Positions 11,277-24,455 of a stretch of 64,000 bases of DNA are shown in pieces; position 1 is the stretch's first letter; the number at the start of each line of letters is the position of its first letter. The position numbers were made by a program, and so were the translations under genes. Under the pieces are notes generated by a model. It was not told the origin of the DNA. It saw only the letters and a program-made list of their open reading frames with translations, and did not search any database. The stretch is from Epiperipatus broadwayi (taxonomy: Eukaryota; Onychophora; Udeonychophora; Euonychophora; Peripatidae): positions 1,178,001 through 1,242,000 of the forward strand of contig JAQFVV010006475.1 in the NCBI GenBank assembly GCA_028023455.1, read 5' to 3'.

Positions 11277-12053
11277 GGAGATATTAATAAATTATTTATA
11301 TATTACGTTATAGCTTCTTAGTAAACTAGACGCAGATTAATTTGTTTAGACATTTAAAGGAGTGCATAAATTTTCAGTGTTTATAAAATGATATAAAAAC
11401 TAGTTGATGTCAATAGAAAATTATTAATTAAATATTGGAGTAGAAAGAATTGTGTGAAAGATACGAACGAATGTTTATACTTTCTATTTAACGTTTATTA
11501 AATTAGATATATGTTTGGTTCAAATATTATTTTCTTTTGATATTTAAATAGTGTCTATATTTAAAAATGTTTTGTAAAATACAATTATAGGTATTTAGAA
11601 GCTTATCCGTTAAGATAAAATGCGGCATCTTTAAATAATGAAATAGATTTAAATTACTACAATAATAATAGGTTAATAAAATATATATTGGAATCTGCTT
11701 TAGTTATTAATTGGATTTGATTTTCATTAGATTGCTAATCAAGTAGTTAGCCTAATCATATATTATTGTTTAGGGCAATGATATGTGAATTCATTGCTCA
11801 GTGCAGTTTACTTTGTAATTGTGATAGGTTTGTTGATGTCTGGAGCAGATAATCTCATTATTCTTTCGTTTCACATATAGCTTAAACAAATTAGACTTTA
11901 ATAGAGATTATTAGTGCTTTATGATGGTTTATTGCATAATGGTGACCTGATTGAGCTAGACTTGATTAGATTAAATTAGATTTTAGATTTTTTATCAGAT
12001 CAGATTGGTCATCCTAACCATCACCATCATTGATCAAATTTCATCAATTACAA
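11277..12053 (+). repeat. Long direct repeat, right copy (uninterrupted)
   Basis: This is the partner of 1-1934. It keeps the uninterrupted TTTAAAAA at 11560-11567, where the left copy carries the 1,177-bp transposon, so it documents the empty site. A segment near 11300-11335 is absent from the left copy. The match fades just after 12053, where a different tandem array begins. Confidence 0.85.
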
Positions 12054-12057
12054 TATA

Positions 12058-12550
12058 TATGCACAAACAAAAACAACCCAGTGTCTAATTATTAGTAATT
12101 ACTTGTCCAAAAAAGAAAATTAGTCGGGTATTATTTGTTTTTTTGTTACATTTATTATTTCAAAATAAGATTAGTTATTATATCTACACACTAACAAAAA
12201 CAACCCAGTTCCTGATTAATTACTGTCTTTAAAAAAAAAAAAAGCAAATTCAACGGGTTTGATTTTTTCAATGTGGTATTTGAATTATGGTTTGTTTGTT
12301 TTTATATATACACAAGATTTACCAAAAAAAAGAGAAAGAAACCCACTTTCTGATTAATTACTGTCAAAAGAAATGCAAATTAGTCGGCTATCATTTTTAA
12401 ATTTAGTATTTCAATAACGGTACCCTTTTTATATAGACAGACTTAACAAAAACAATCCACTTTCTGATTCATTACTGTCCCCCCCCAAAAAAAAGAAAAT
12501 GGAAATTAATTGGGAATCATTTTTCAATTGAGTCTTTCAATGACAGTCCT
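12058..12550. repeat. Degenerate tandem array, about 120-bp period, four units
   Basis: Each unit has an ACAAAAACAACCCA-like core, then TGATTAATTACTGTC, a purine run, and a T-rich part around AGTCGG(G/C)TATCATTT. The TTACTGTC-type anchors end near 12108, 12229, 12364 and 12479, spacings of about 115-135 bp. The units are too diverged to be a young array. Confidence 0.7.
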
Positions 12551-12620
12551 TATTAATAGTAGTCGGGTATCAATTCTAAATTGTAGTATATAAATTACAT
12601 TACTTTTGATAGATTTAGAA

Positions 12621-13130
12621 TTACATCTTGCTTTTTTAATAAAATGATTGATTTACTCTTGACCAAAAATGCAGTAACTTTAAAAAAAGACACACATAAA
12701 GTCCAAAAAAAAATGAGAAAAAACCCCATAACTTTAAAGACACACACACACAAACTACAAAACAATCTAAGATTAATAAACATTGACTTATTACATATTG
12801 CTTTTGAATCAAATTATTGATTTATTCTTGTAAAAAAAATACCGTAACTTTAAAAAGACACACATAAAGTCCAAAAAAAAAAAATTTTAAAAAAGCCCCG
12901 TAACTTTAAAGACACACACACAAACTCAAAAACAAGATAAGATTAATAAACATTTACTTATTATGTCTTGCTTTTGAATAAAATTATTGATTTACTCTTG
13001 CAAAAAAAAAGACCGTAACTTTAAAAAGACACACGTAAAGTCAAAAAAAAAAAATTAGAAAAACACCGTAAGTTTAAAGACACACACACAAACTCAAAAA
13101 CAAGATACGATTAATAAACATTTACAAAAA
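12621..13130. repeat. Tandem array, 170-bp period, three units
   Basis: Units start at 12621, 12791 and 12961 with (T)TA(C/T)(A/G)T(C/A)TTGCTTTT, spaced exactly 170 bp. Each unit contains a GTAACTTTAAA..GACACACA block twice, so the monomer is itself a diverged internal duplication. The short - strand frame here (12595-12783) is a by-product of the repeat. Confidence 0.85.
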
Positions 13131-13309
13131 TGAAAAAACTAACATCATATAATAGTATTAGTTAGTAGAATATTTTATTACAAATCTAAGAAATCAGATC
13201 TTTTTAGATCAAATCGATCATTTAGGTCCAGCCCGGAATCGTTATATGTATATGTTTTTGCTTAGCATCATCACCATCCTGTGGCAAACACCAGGGATGA
13301 GAAAACAAC

Positions 13310-13905
13310 CCCCTGTTTTTTCTAAGAATATCAGTATTATCTGCAGAATAGTGAAAAAAACTGGGAAATGTTTTATTACAAAATGACATAACAAATGTTT
13401 ATTCAATATTAACAATCATTTGATTTTTGTACACCAAATTAAGTCATTTATAGAACTCTGCAACTTTAAATGATCAGATAAATTATTAATTCTAAAAAAT
13501 AACTTTGATCATCAACAATTTGCAAAATATTACAATTGCTAATAATTTTAGATATATAACATGTATATAATGAAAATAAAACTTTCAAGAATGCTTCCCT
13601 GAGGGACTTCACTTTTATAGTAATAAATATAATTATTCGAATCTGTGAAAAACATAATTTGCACAATTAGTTAAATATGATTTAAACCATAATAAAAGAG
13701 GAAGAAAATCCCAAACAATCTAATTTCAATAATAAAATGCTATGATTAATCATGTCAAAAGTCTTACTAAGATCAAAATATATTATATCCAAACAACTCT
13801 GTTCATTTATAGCTTTAACTACATGATTACTCATTATTACCAAAATAGTCTCTACTGATCTATTTGGAATAAACCCATTCTGAAAAATGGAAATACATCT
13901 CTTAA
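13310..13905 (-). pseudogene. Decayed non-LTR retrotransposon RT fragment
   Basis: Reading the - strand, IPNRSVET-like residues (near 13860) come first, then an FDLSKTFD motif, then VPQGSIL (near 13590), and finally a decayed YADD box as YSADN followed by TDIL (near 13335). These match in order the RT motifs of the better preserved LINE at 25144-27636. Frames are broken by stops and small indels. No endonuclease or 3' tail is recognisable. Confidence 0.75.
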
Positions 13906-13927
13906 CTTGAAAATAATAACAAGAACA

Positions 13928-13975
13928 GGTAATGATGATGATGATAATAATATTTATTTATTTATTATCAATCAA
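13928..13975. repeat. GAT/AAT microsatellite and TTTA run
   Basis: (GAT)n passes into AATAATATT and then (TTTA)n at the 5' side of the decayed LINE. The same combination borders the other LINE copies (25088-25143, 27637-27667 and 47625-47645), so it may be the tail of a further LINE copy that begins here. Confidence 0.5.
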
Positions 13976-16900
13976 ACAATACATATAAAAAAGAGAAATA
14001 CTCCAAATAAGATAAACTTGTGCTACGAGTCTTTCTTAAATTATTAATTACAAACTAAAAACACCAAAATAATAATAACAACAACTCCTAGTATGTCTTT
14101 TTTTATGGATTTGAGATAATTTTATTATTTACATTTATTGTGTATAATCAAAACAATAATCTTCTGACTAAAATAAAATAATTTATCATGAAAGCAATCT
14201 TTTAAGGAATTCAGTTGTTTAAAGTAATCATTTGATAATTAAGAAAATGAATAATTTATTTTTTACATTCTTTCCTGACATTTACAAACTTGAACAAAGT
14301 GATTATTATATTGAATTTCATCTGTTCATGTACTTTTAATATTCTATATAAAAGATAACTTCATAATAGATTTTATAATATTAAGATTTCTTAGCAATAT
14401 ATGTAGATGATAGAAAGATTATGAAACTGAAATTAACATTAAGGACATTGAACAGATGACAACTTTGGAAATCTACATTATTACAAAATTAATCATTTTA
14501 ACACTACTGTACAATTCACTGGAGAGGAGAAATATGGTTTTTAAAGTTTACAGATAAAATGAAATAAATTGACAGATGAAATAATAATGAAAATTATTAT
14601 TTTTCTCATTAATGAAAATCTCAATATTAACATTATAACTAGAACTTTTCCATTCTTATAGTACAATCATACAATTGTGTTGTTTTCAAAATGAGTATAT
14701 CTAAACCTTAAATAAGACTTACCAATCCAGTGATGGAATAAATGCTAAAGGAAATGTATATCAATTATTGAGGCCCAAAATTACAATTTAAATTCTAAAA
14801 TAAATGTTTATCAGGTTTTCATCTTATAATAATGGTAAACACAGAAAATAAAGCTACACATCAAGAACAATCGGCAATCTACACTCAGAATATTAACCAG
14901 TGCAATAGAAGAGAAAGATGACATTCCTCAGAACTAACTACAATATCAGTTGCAAAAATAAAATCATGGTGGGACACTGCACATAGCTTTATACAAAAAA
15001 ATTCATGGTACAATACAGCTGCAATTTAAAGATAAATAAGGCAATATAAAATAAATAATGGCATGAACTCAAAAGATTGCACCTACATTTGAGGGCAATA
15101 AATATGCTAGGACTTAGTCTCTAAACATAAGAATAATGAGAATAAACGATCAACAATATAATAGGAACTAATAATTGCCTTAAATAATGCATTTTATGCT
15201 TAATATGAGATGAGGTATAACTCATGAAATATAATATTACAAGAGAGACACAGCTACAATCTCTTTACTAACGTGCTAGCAAAATAAATATCCACAAGAT
15301 ATAGGCAACGCTAAAATCTCTTGGGAAAATGCAAAATAATAAGATAATGTGCAATAAAACCAAGAGAGCCTAATGCTATCACCTTAAATAATATAAGAAC
15401 TAACTGGTGTGTAAAACTTATAATGTAAAAAGCATGGCCTAAAATAAGCAGTAAGAATATACACCATCTTCAATTTATTCAGATAAATAAATAACTTATG
15501 ATAAGGAATGAATAACACTTTAAAATACAGCATTATGAAAAGGTAAGTATTCTGCAAATTTTTAGATAATTCAACTTATACATAATTCATAAAATTATAT
15601 TACACAAAATGTTTAAAATAAATAAAATATAAATTTCAATAATAAAGGAAATAGGGGACTTAAAAGTGAAGAAATGGGAATTTAGCTAAAGATGAAATAG
15701 CCATTCTTGTCTTTGTAAAGTCACTATCCTTGTGGTTTGAGAGGTCTGTCTACAGTTAAAAAACTACATTCTTTGACTATTATAAACATTGAAAGTATAT
15801 ATGATAATGGTTAAAACCTTTTTCTATTTAATAGCATAATATCAAAACTTAAAATTATATCCAATTTACCAACAATAAATAAAAGTCCTTCATTCTGGAT
15901 ATTCTACTACTTCCTAGAATACAGTCTGTAATTATCATTTTACAAATGCTAAAAATTTGTCCTACTTGTTGAAACACAGCAAATTTAAATTATTTGTATA
16001 GTATTTCTGATGAACACAATCACAAAATATATTAATGGCCATTTAAGTATCACAAAGAATATTTTTAAATAAAGCACAGATAATAATGATGCATCTATAA
16101 CATTTTATATGAATTTATTCTTATTTATTTTTGAAACACATATTGAAAATTAAACATGAGGAGCATTTATTTCTTTGGCAAAATAAAATTTTATTGTAGA
16201 GCAAACTTTGAAAACAATAATAATGATAACGATGTGAGATATAGTAGAGCAGATTTGTAATAAGTACATAATAAACTTGAATAAAATTTATATGTTTGTT
16301 TCATTTATAGAGGATATGATTTGTTCCAATTATTTATTACAAGCAATAATTTGCGAATAATAGTGAGAGCTTCAAACAAATATTCCATTAATATTTTAGA
16401 ATATTATTCTTAAAAATGCATGGTCATGTAATAAATTTTTGAAACAATAGCTTAAGTCAATCTTTATTTCACTAACTTAGGAAATATCTATCCTGTCTTT
16501 AATATGAAATCGACTTAGCAAAAATATTCCTCATACTCTATGCTGAGCTAGCATCAGGAGCAATTATTAAATCAAAGTATATCCAGATTATCATACATTC
16601 AGTCACACAAAAATAAAATTTTCAAACTGGTAGACTACTTTTGTGGCACTCTCAATAATTATAAGTGAATTTTAAAACAGAATTTTATTACTTTATAATG
16701 TTTTAACAATAATACATTTGGATTTTACAAATTTAGTTAAAACAAATTATCTGTCATTCAGAAATACTTTTCTTAGCAATCATGGCAATTGATGAATAAA
16801 GAAAACTATTGTGCTGTTTACATATTTCAGTTTATTACTTTTTTCTATATTTGCAATGTTGAAATATTATTGTTAAGCATGATTTTCATTCATAAATTTA

Positions 16901-19273
16901 TATTTCCAAAAAATAACTTGAAATTTGTGGACTATAATGAGTAAATTTAATTTGTTAGAATAAAAAAAATGACAGTTTTATTTAAATGGCCACTAGAGAT
17001 AAAAATAATCATAATTTTAAAAAATAGTTTAAAATGAAAAGAAAAATATATTAAAACTTTTATCTTGTTCCATTTTAAAGCTTTCATTGGTTAGTTATAT
17101 AAATATATATTATAATTGAAATAATAAATTTAACGGTTTACAAACTATTATAAACAATCTTTAAATCTGCAGAAGTACTTTCAGTTAATTTCTTAAACCT
17201 GCCTCAACTGCCATTAAATTTAAAAAAAAAACATTTTATATATATACAATGGCAGTGATTTTTAAAAAAATTTATGTAAATTATAATTTGCTGCTAATAA
17301 TACAAGTATTTACTTGTATTATTGGATTTTGGAAATTATTACTTATCAAGCAATTTTCTATATTTTCTTCAATGGTCACCTGAAGTTGAAATAAGGCTCT
17401 TTTCAACTGGCTTCTTTAAATCACTTGATAAGACAATTAGCAAATGATTCAAAATGTTTTTAGCTGATTGTTTTTGCTGAGATGTGTTGCTAAATAGCCT
17501 AAAAACTCAATCATACATTCTATTATAATTAAACTCTTTGATAAAGGTTTTGATAACTTTCTTAAAACTCAGCTTTAAAAAACTCATTTTTAGTTTGAAA
17601 GAATTTTTTATGCTACCCAATTTCAACAACAAATTAATAAGTAAAGAATTGTGAAATTTTTGTTAAAACAGTAGACTTGATATTTTAATTTTTTTCTCAT
17701 CTAAATATTGTGTTATTTTTTATGCAACTATTGATAAAACAATTTTCACAATAACTATTAACACATAATAAAAAATATATAATATTAAATGATATGTATA
17801 ATCAACATACCATAAAAAAACAAAGTTAAGAAAGTATAAATAAGCATTAAATAAAATAAAAAATGTAAACATTTTAAAGTTAATTATTTTAAAACATTCA
17901 TAAATTGTAAATTAGATATCTTAATTTTAAAATTAAAATTTCTTATGTATTTTAAACCAATTTGACACTAAATCATGATAAAATGACAAATATATATATA
18001 TCTGCGTGTGTATTTGAGGTTTTTTTTTTAGAAAATGGGAACCTTTCAGTCAGTTACCACAATTTATAGTCATTGTCTCTCTTTTATATGTTTAGATATT
18101 TTTTCTTTCATAACAAAATAAACTTTTATTGTTAATAATTTATTTTCAAAGATTTATTTTAATATTGATATTTATAACAAGGGAAAACAAAATGTGATAT
18201 TTAACTGAAATGGGTTGATTTACTCATGCAAATATATATATGCATACATATAAAAATTATTATGAATAAATGTGAATATTATGTATATAATTATTTGGCC
18301 AATTTATTTTGCAAAATAATATTTAAAAAATGTAATAAAAATAAGACCAAGGTACCCTTTTTATATAATTAAAAGTAGTTATGAATTAAAGTAACATTTT
18401 AATATAAACATATAATATTTAAAACTACATATTTCAGCCTGTCTCTGAATTTATTTTAATAATTCTGAATTTTAGTAAAAATGTATGTCCATTTTTTTCT
18501 TTCTATAAAAAAAAGTAAACATTCAGAAAAATTGTTGTAATTCAAAATTTAAAGATCATAATACTGTGTTTGACATTTTATTGGAAGGTATATAATATCT
18601 ATGATATGATGCAACTTATGTCTGTGTACTGTTCACAGTTCTTTCAAGAGATGCTCACAAAGGTCATAAAATTTATTATAAACTTATTCTGCTGCTGAAA
18701 TGCTGTTACTAAGTAAAAAGTTAAATTATCTTTATTTAGTTTGTTTGGTGAACAATCAACTCTTTACAAAATAATTTTTAATTAATGAAATTAAAAACAT
18801 ATTATGAAGTTGGCATTATTAATAAATAAAATCCTGTATATTTGTACATCAAAAATTAAACTTAAAGAATAATAAATATTTTTTTACATTTGTTTTTGAA
18901 AAAAAAAAAATCAATTTCTCTCTCTTCTTTCTTTTTTTTTTTTTTTTTTACAGTCAAAGTAAAAAAACAGGAATAAATATATTATAATTTTAGTCATCTT
19001 CATAAAAGATTTTATTCATTTTACAAAAAAGATAGGATATTTTAAAAGTTTATATTTTTTTTAATCTGTATATCATCTTATATATATATGAGAATCTGCT
19101 ATTCTTATAAGATATTTTTTTTAAAATTGCTAATATCATTAAGGCTAGACTGGAGTGTTGCAATGCATGTATATGAATGCACATGCAACAATGAAAAATA
19201 TATATATATATTCTTAAAACAAATTTATTAACATCATGCTTAATGTGTGTTTTTTTTTTAATTAATTCTATAG
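13976..19273. other. A+T-rich non-coding stretch, likely CEP83-like intron
   Basis: No exon is recognisable. It contains one diverged copy of a dispersed repeat (14715-15560) and many A/T homopolymers. Just before the first supported exon there is a dense pyrimidine run at 18915-18954. Low confidence that all of it is one intron. Confidence 0.45.
14715..15560 (+). repeat. Dispersed repeat family, copy A
   Basis: It starts with CTTACCAATCCAGTGATG and shares ordered blocks with 41325-42130, notably ATGGCATGAAC, GCACCTAC, TTGAGGGCAA and, near the end, AGAATATACACCATCTT. The two copies are old and gapped. No coding frame and no clear termini are seen, so the class is unknown. Confidence 0.6.
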
Positions 19274-19418
19274 ATGTTCGTTCACAACTTGAAATATTAA
19301 AGAAATTGGGTGAACAACAGTCTCATCAATTAATTGAAAAGGAGAGAGAAGTACAGCGAAAAATTCAATTAGCAAAGGAAGAAGAATGGCATAAAATCAC
19401 TAATATAGAAGCAGAAAA
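19274..19418 (+). CDS. CEP83: CEP83-like exon A (centriole distal appendage coiled coil)
   Basis: This 145-bp exon follows a T-rich tract and AG at 19272-19273 and is followed by the donor GTAATC at 19419. It enters with two bases completing a codon and leaves with two bases of the next. The product is a charged coiled coil: EILK then EKEREVQRK then AKEEE, matching in order and spacing the vertebrate CEP83 (CCDC41) segment with EILK, EKDRELIRK and AKEEG, as I remember it. CEP83 anchors distal appendages of the mother centriole to the membrane and is needed for cilium assembly. The neighbouring exons continue the same alignment without a gap. The preceding exon is not visible in the 19.3 kb upstream. 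Confidence 0.85.
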
Positions 19419-21351
19419 GTAATCATTTTCAGTAATATACTTTTATTATATTTTTATTTTTAATAATTTGATTTTTGGATTGATTTATGGAATGTCACAA
19501 TTTAATTATTGTTGAAATGAAAACAATTTTGAATAAAATTAACATAAGAGGAATCAAATATTGATATAGTAAAGAAATATATATATTTTTTAAAAATCAA
19601 CTATTATAGATCAAAAAATAATAGTACTACATACATTGTAATTTAAAAAATAGAATTATTAAAATTTTAAATTTTAAAAATAACTGGTTATGATAGAGAC
19701 AAAAAAATAAAATAAAAAAGGTTTTTAGTTAGATAATTAATAAAAAAAAAATGGAAAAGAAAAAAATATATAAGCAAAGATAGCTTATTAATGAAACCAG
19801 GCGAAGATAAAGCTAGATAAATTTGCATTGAAAAGTAATGTTGAATTTTAAGAATTATGTAACGAATTTGATTTAATATATGAAAAATAAATTAGTTAGA
19901 TAATAAAAAACAGATTGATCACAATCAAATCTTATTGAAAATAAATGTGGAAAATATTAAGGAAATAGATATGTTAAAAAGATGTGAAGGATATACAACT
20001 AATTTTTACACAAGAAATGACAAGCCTTCATTATTTTTCACTGAGAAAGAAAGTAGTCATAATGAAATATATTGTCCTATATGAATGAATAAGATGCAGA
20101 GGCTAGTTAAATTGCTGTGAAAAAATATTTTTTGAACAATTACGGATTTTATGACTAACCAGTCAACAATATCATTTATATAGATTAATACTTAAACTTG
20201 AATTACAAGATATTAAAATCCTAATAGCAGCAGTGTAAATGATATATAAGACTTCAAGAATAATGTGTGTGTGTGCACTTATGCATACCTATATATGATA
20301 AAGATGAAGAAAATACACAGTTAATAAATAAAATGGTATTTTGAGATTTTTAGTTTAACTTGTTCCAAATTGTGTTGAAATAAAATCTTATCGATTTTGA
20401 TAGAAAAGAGTATGGTGATTTCAAATAAAGGAAAAAGAATTGTGAATTAACAAATTTTTTTTTTATTATGAATATAACAAGAAACATTGGCAAATAATTT
20501 TCTTTTTGTAATACTAAACCAAAGAAAGCAAAACGCTATTTCTTTTTTTGGTAAAGAATACTAGAGAATATTTTTCTCTGGGTCCATGATTAGTTGTCAT
20601 TAGGGTAGGTACTGTAGATAACAAAGACGATAAGATACATCATGGTACATGCAGTACATAATGGGGCAGACAGAAAAACAGTTAATCATTCTAATGAGGA
20701 TTAATAGAATTCTATACCACAAAATAAATAGTAAAGTAGTGGAACGGTGTCATGCAGAGAAGAATTCACCTTGCTGCTCATTGGAATTACAAGTTTATAA
20801 GTTGAAGTTATAAACATATTATATTAGGAAATCTTTTAATTTAGAGAGGCTAGGCAAAAAATAAGTAGTATGTCTGTTGAAAATCCTAAGTGCACTGCCA
20901 GTCCAGTAAATGAAACCTATAAGAAATTATAGTACCAACTATTATAATCTGCCAGAAAAGGAAAAGTCCGGACTATGCAGCTAAATTGCCGAAAACTTAC
21001 ATATATTTGATATGTAATACACATCAAATATACTTGTCTAAGATGAGAAGAGAAGAATGATACATTTCTGAAAAAAAATCTGTGAAAGGATCAAGGTAAT
21101 TACAGAGAAGAAAATATATCTAAAATCTAGGAGAGAGAACACTAAAGATGGCGAACAGTAAGATATTAAAAAAATTAAGTTAGTCTTTTTTCTAATATTA
21201 AAAGGCATTAAATTTCTGAAGATTAAAATAAATTCAATATTATGTAAGCGTGTATTGTATTTTATCTGTGAATTATGATCATAAACTTAAATTGAAATTA
21301 ATTTAAAGGATGAGTTATGTTTCATTCCCTATATATGAGCTGATTGTTGAA

Positions 21352-22165
21352 TAAAAATATCATAATAATTTTTATATTTATACAATTAATAAAGGAGAGC
21401 TCAATGTAATAGATCTAAGAAAATATGTGTCACTTATTAAAGCAAAAACTCCAGTAAATGTAATAAAGAGTAAAACTTTCAATCCACCAGAATGCGACAC
21501 AAAACTATATAAAATGATGGAAAAAGAAACAAGATCCTTTGTAATCGACTTATTTATAGCATATAAGGAATTACAAGATGAGCTAAATATGCATAATTTA
21601 GAAGGGTTAAAATATAGTATACTTAAAAAAAGTAACAAGTATCATGAAATGTCATGGCTAGACATATCTGTAAGTAGAGTTTTAAAAAACTTTCAGTCAA
21701 TCTATACACCCCAAAAATACATGAAAACCAACTATAAATTGATGAATGGGATACACCCCATAACAACGCTTTTAAATAAAAAAACTACATATGAATCTAG
21801 AACCAGGATGTACAACCTGCAAGAACAGCAATGAAATATTTGCACACCTGGTCGAAAAATATAGAGCATTTAAACAAATAAGGATAAAAGTATTCAAAAC
21901 CCCAATCATTAATCTAAAAAATATGATTAACAAACACATCAAGAGATTTGATCTACACAATGCTATGGTACTTATCCACACAAATAGTACAATATGGGAA
22001 ATACGGTGTTCATTAATATTTGACAATAAAAAATACAATTGGATTTAAAAACTTGATAAAATATGGGAAAAATACTTTGAGCAATGCTTAAAATATTTAC
22101 CAAGAAAACAAATGATTAAAATCTGGAGTAGAACAGCACCTACAACACGTGAAATATGGCAATAA
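21352..22165 (+). pseudogene. LINE C-terminal (zinc-binding) fragment
   Basis: The frame opens after a stop at 21349 and reads INKGELNVIDLRKY, like the GG-L-x-(I/L)-x-D block after the RT domain of several LINE clades. A middle part (SWLDISVSRVL and YKLMNGIHP) leads, after a frameshift near 21790, into GCTTCKNSNEIFAHLVEKY. This is the pattern of the CxxC..H zinc-binding tail (zf-RVT type). It ends with TIWEIRCSLIFDNK, also typical of LINE C-termini. One in-frame stop lies at 22046-22048 and the frame ends at 22165. The RT domain itself is not recognisable upstream. It differs from the Jockey-like copies elsewhere in the window, so it is a different LINE clade, and it is on the + strand. Confidence 0.65.
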
Positions 22166-23094
22166 ATAATTTATGAAAAGAAGATATACATTAACAAGGG
22201 CATAATAGTGACCAGCCAAAGATAAAATTAAGACAGACTAATAAGCAACAAAGTGTGAAACCCAATTACTGACACCTACTTATTAAGTTTAAGATAAGGA
22301 CATAATTTGTTAAAGTAATGTAAAAAAAAAGATTGTAAGTAACCAAAGACAAAAAAAAAAGATTGGAAAACAACAAAAAATCTTGTAAATATGTATATAT
22401 ATATAATGTTTTTAATAAAGTTAAATACTTAAAAAAAATACATGAATTTGTTAAACAGCATGTAACAAAATATCTGAATCTGTTTATTGGAAATGGATTC
22501 AATATTATATGATTGACTTCTTGATATTTATACATGAAATTACTGAATGGGAAACCTAGGTATATGAATATGAAGGTAGAAACTGATTCATTATTTTATG
22601 ATTGATTGTGAAATTACTAAATTAAGAAAGAATAAAATATATGAATTCATTATTATATTCATCTGAATAATTTAGGCAAGATGAGAAATTTATAGTTGAA
22701 ATTTACATAGTTAGCTACAATCAAACTACTTACACTTTGTTTTGTTAATAAATGTTTATTTTATTATTTATGTTGTTTTATATATGATTAAATATTACAA
22801 CCATAATACTCACACATATGCTAGTTCATGAAAATATCCACAGCTCTGAGAATATGTGCACTGATTATATATGAGTGGGGGAGATGAAATATGAGGGTGG
22901 ATGACTGAGGGTATATGATGAATGTGGATGTGTGTGTTTTTATATCATTCAAAATGTATTGTCTAAAATTCTATCGTATATATACATATTGTTTTCTATA
23001 TGTATATATCAAATTTTATCATATATTCTTTTTTGCATATATATATGTATAATTCTATTGTATATATATATATTGTTTTGTATGTGTGTATATA

Positions 23095-23385
23095 TAATAA
23101 AGAGTTATAAACTAGGTGAGAAAAATAATTCAAAAAAACGTTTTTATATTATTTCACCTGTATTATATCATATATATATATATAAAAAAAAGTAATAAAA
23201 AGTAAGTCACAAAACAAATTGAAGTAAAAGATTCTACATTTCAAATGTGCTTTTTATCTAAAAGTTTGTCGTTTTTATAAAAAGAGAGTTCTAAAACTAG
23301 GTCAGAAAAATATTAAAATAAACGTTTTTATATTATTTCACCTGTATTATATCATATATATATATATTACTTTTAATTATATTCA
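23095..23385. repeat. Two-copy duplication, about 184-bp spacing
   Basis: A block with AACTAGGT(G/C)AGAAAAAT, ACGTTTTTATATTATTTCACC and an (AT)n tract occurs at about 23103 and 23288. The copies are near-identical over roughly 90 bp. An irregular TATA-rich repeat (about 22970-23095) precedes them. Confidence 0.75.
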
Positions 23386-23933
23386 ATTATAGAAAACAAT
23401 AATAATAATTAAAAAAAGTAATAATAAAATGAATTCAAATACTCACAGAATCCTGTGTAAATGTTAGCATCAGTTTCAAATTTGAATCCAATTATGAAGA
23501 CATCAAAAGTTGTTATTATAGTAAATAAATAAAAGAGTAATCCTTATACCTTTTTGATATAATCCTTTTTTTTTATTTTTAAGCTTTTAACTTTTTTTTA
23601 CAAAAAAAAATTTGTTTCTACTAAGAGGGCTTATAAAAGCCCTTACATAAATGAACATAATTATTATGCTGAAAAACAAGTTCAATCGACCTTAAATCAT
23701 TTTTATGGTCATTAAATCTAAAAAACAAAATAAAAATTGTATTTTACAAAAACTTTCATAAAAAATCCAAATTTTGTCGTAAAAATAAAAGTTATAGCTC
23801 ATTTTAATCGTAACAAAATGGCAGATCGAATGATCTGAGAACTGTAAGTGTACTACTTACCAATACTGTGCAAACTCAGTTGAAAGTCTAAATTTTTGTT
23901 CAAGGGCTCGCAGGGGTGCTTTGGGCTCAAAGG
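23386..23933. other. Spacer before the direct repeat
   Basis: A+T-rich sequence with a slightly less A+T-rich patch near 23800-23930. No gene or element is recognisable. Confidence 0.4.
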
Positions 23934-24455
23934 GATACAAAACTCTATAGATATAAGAAACCGATTTTTAATGAATTATTATCTCCAAATATAGGAATGG
24001 AGGTCTCCTTTCCTAATGAAATGCTATAATTTGGCAAGTAGTCATTTTTATATTAATGATTATACCCCAATATTCAAACTTACCTATTAAACTTCTCTGG
24101 AAAGTAACATCAATGTCTTGTGGAAATTCCTCTCATCTCCTTATACTAAAGTACATATATGGGTGCCACATAGATCAATTCCATTATAATATTTTAATCA
24201 GTTCTTCAGGAGGGTATTTCATCCTACCCTGTAATTATAACTTATCTTACTATACTCTATATTTTTTGCATCAACGAGCATAAGCTACTTCACAACTAAA
24301 TTACAATCTCATCTTCTCCTCAAGTAATCTTCTATAATATTAACAATTATATTACAAAACAAATCATGTCTTATGACAAATATCATATTATACTTTTTAT
24401 CATACCAAATTGAGATCATAACTATTTTATTACTTTTATTATTCATTCTCTTGCA
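23934..24455 (+). repeat. Dispersed direct repeat, copy 1
   Basis: It matches 28625-29215 from ATAAGAAAC(C/T)GATTTTTAAT through TTCAGGAGGGTATTT to TTCATTCTCTTG, where both copies end together. The divergence is visible but modest. The two copies lie 4.2 kb apart in the same orientation around the LINE, but the ends are not TG..CA and the LINE is antisense, so LTR identity is not supported. Confidence 0.8.

Noticed and set aside
18915-18956. Strong pyrimidine tract ending TTTACAG, like a splice acceptor
   Set aside because: The sequence after it hits a stop at once and offers no CEP83-like coding. The real exon starts 318 bp later, where the family alignment begins.
21378-22038. Minus-strand frames opposite the LINE tail
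   Set aside because: They are shadows of the + strand fragment, which carries the recognisable motifs.
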